Positions 62,863-64,000 of a stretch of 64,000 nt of DNA are shown here, piece after piece (position 1 is the first letter of the stretch; each line of letters starts with the position of its first letter). The DNA is from Thunnus maccoyii (Eukaryota; Chordata; Actinopteri; Scombriformes; Scombridae). Location: positions 19,715,791-19,779,790 of the forward strand of contig NC_056536.1 in the NCBI RefSeq assembly GCF_910596095.1, written 5' to 3'. A program made the translations under genes and the position numbers. The notes beneath the pieces were generated by a model. That model was not told the DNA's origin and made no database searches. It saw nothing but the letters and a program-made list of their open reading frames with translations.

Positions 62863-64000
62863 GTAAGTTATGCAAGTTTGTAAATGTTTTTAACTGACAG
62901 CAAAGTTAGCCAGCTAGCTAGCTCCCTTCTACCTGGTAAACACTAATTAAGTTGATACCGAGCCATAATTTTATGCTTAATGCTAGCCAAACTGGTAATG
63001 CTGCTGCTTGTTTTATTTATTTATCTCTAGGTTACATATAACAAGACTGTTCGGTGTGATAAAGTTAAACCCTGAAGCATAAATCTTTAGGTTAAGTTAC
63101 TTGCCTTAACACTTGACTGTACAGCACTGTGTCAGAATTCATGGGAAATACAGTGTGTCCAAACTTTTGACTGGTGCTGTACATATAAATGGAAAGTACT
63201 ATATTTGCTCTATGGCTCAAAACAGGAAGAGGGCTGCTGTTCTTCTCACATAAAATGAAGTGAAACCTTCCCCAGAAACTAGGAGGTGTAATGAAAATGA
63301 TTAATGGAAAATTACTCTTATTGTGTTTAGCCTCTTTTGAGCCCAAAAAAGTTGATTTAATAGTTGATGGCTCTCTGTGAGTAAACTTTGAGGCCTAAAA
63401 TGGTCTCCTCCAGGTATCTGTTGATTCCACTGTGTCAACCAATTATTTTTTGGTTTGTGAACAGATAATCTTTCAAGAAGCACTTGAGATCATGCCATCA
63501 GTTACAACACAACAGAGTATTCCCAGCTGTTTCATCTGACTGCACGAAGGGCTTTTTTTTTCCCCAGCTGGCTTTGGGATTTCCAATTTCTGCCAAGTGT
63601 GTACTTGACATTTTAAGATTGGCAAATAACCTTTATCCATCATCTGTCCTTGACATTGTTTTGTTGTAGAATTTCACTTCATTTGTTGGTCAGTGCAGCA
63701 CCTTCTTTTCAGATAACAAAATGGATTAGTGAGCTTACTGAGAAAGAGTTTGAATAGTATAATTGGTGGAAGAAATAAATGCACGGGTACATTCTGCATG
63801 GCTTGCAGTAGCAGTCCTGACTGGCCACAGCTGTTGTCATTCTCAGAGGCAAGATTTTACAGACACACATTTTAATATGCGTCATGAAATTCACATGGAT
63901 AACTCACTGACAAGACAGCACTACCATTTAAACATGAGACCATTAGCGTTAGAGTATTGGTTACTTCTGCAGCCAGCCAGGTGAAAGATTTTCACAGCAG
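62863..64000 (+). other. Possible first intron of the unidentified gene, or intergenic
   Basis: Contains an acceptor-like TTTATCTCTAG at 63020-63030 and a Tc1-like fragment (63108-63185). No convincing second exon was found. Confidence 0.35.
63108..63185. mobile_element. Tc1/mariner-like terminal fragment
   Basis: ACTGTACAGCACTGTG ... GTGTCCAAACTTTTGACTGG TGCTGTACAT resembles the well-known CAAACTTTTGACTGGTACTGTA terminus of Tc1-like elements. Short and without coding capacity. Confidence 0.4.

Noticed and set aside
63031..63076. Possible second exon joining the 62862 donor
   Set aside because: In phase it adds only about 17 codons before a stop and has no resemblance to any protein, so it was not called.

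Overview
The window is vertebrate genomic DNA, almost certainly from a teleost (probably percomorph) fish. The evidence is four intron-rich genes with GT-AG introns, abundant CA/TG microsatellites, and several dispersed repeat families of the kind common in fish genomes. I found no bacterial genes, CRISPR arrays, rRNA or tRNA.

Layout. Positions 1-7264 lie in the first intron of plcg1 (+), whose first exon is off the left edge. The remaining 31 coding exons of plcg1 run from 7265 to a stop at 21909-21911. A long 3'UTR follows, with a good poly(A) signal at 25116. zhx3 (-) is convergent with plcg1. Its coding exons lie between 33827 (ATG) and 27289 (stop), and its 5' non-coding exon and GC-rich promoter are near 40.27-40.6 kb. 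After about 5 kb of repeat-rich intergenic DNA comes rab5if (C20orf24/OPTI; +; 46034-48827; 4 exons, 127 aa). After about 3.5 kb more comes dhx35 (+; 52550-59771; 21 exons, 699 aa), with a 3'UTR ending near 61.46 kb. The last 2.5 kb holds no recognised gene, but 62.70-62.86 kb looks like a promoter plus first exon of an unidentified + strand gene.

How exons were placed. For plcg1, rab5if and dhx35 I read every exon from GT/AG borders, reading-frame phase and resemblance to the known vertebrate proteins. All phases close without a frameshift. For zhx3 the same applies, plus a tiny terminal coding exon that adds only a split Gly codon, Thr, Asp and the stop.

The genes do not form an operon or one pathway. 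PLCG1 is a receptor tyrosine kinase-linked phospholipase. ZHX3 is a zinc-finger/homeobox transcriptional repressor. RAB5IF is an ER membrane protein of the multipass translocon. DHX35 is a DEAH-box spliceosomal RNA helicase. All four have human orthologues on chromosome 20q, so the window is a compacted conserved-synteny block.

I did not find a clearly new biological system. The points most worth a second look are: the micro-exon ending and possible CtBP/SUMO motifs of zhx3, the X-box/E2F-like/CRE promoter at 62.7 kb, inverted copies of one repeat flanking dhx35, a foldback element family shared by plcg1 and dhx35 introns, and a perfect 16-bp hairpin in plcg1 intron 1.
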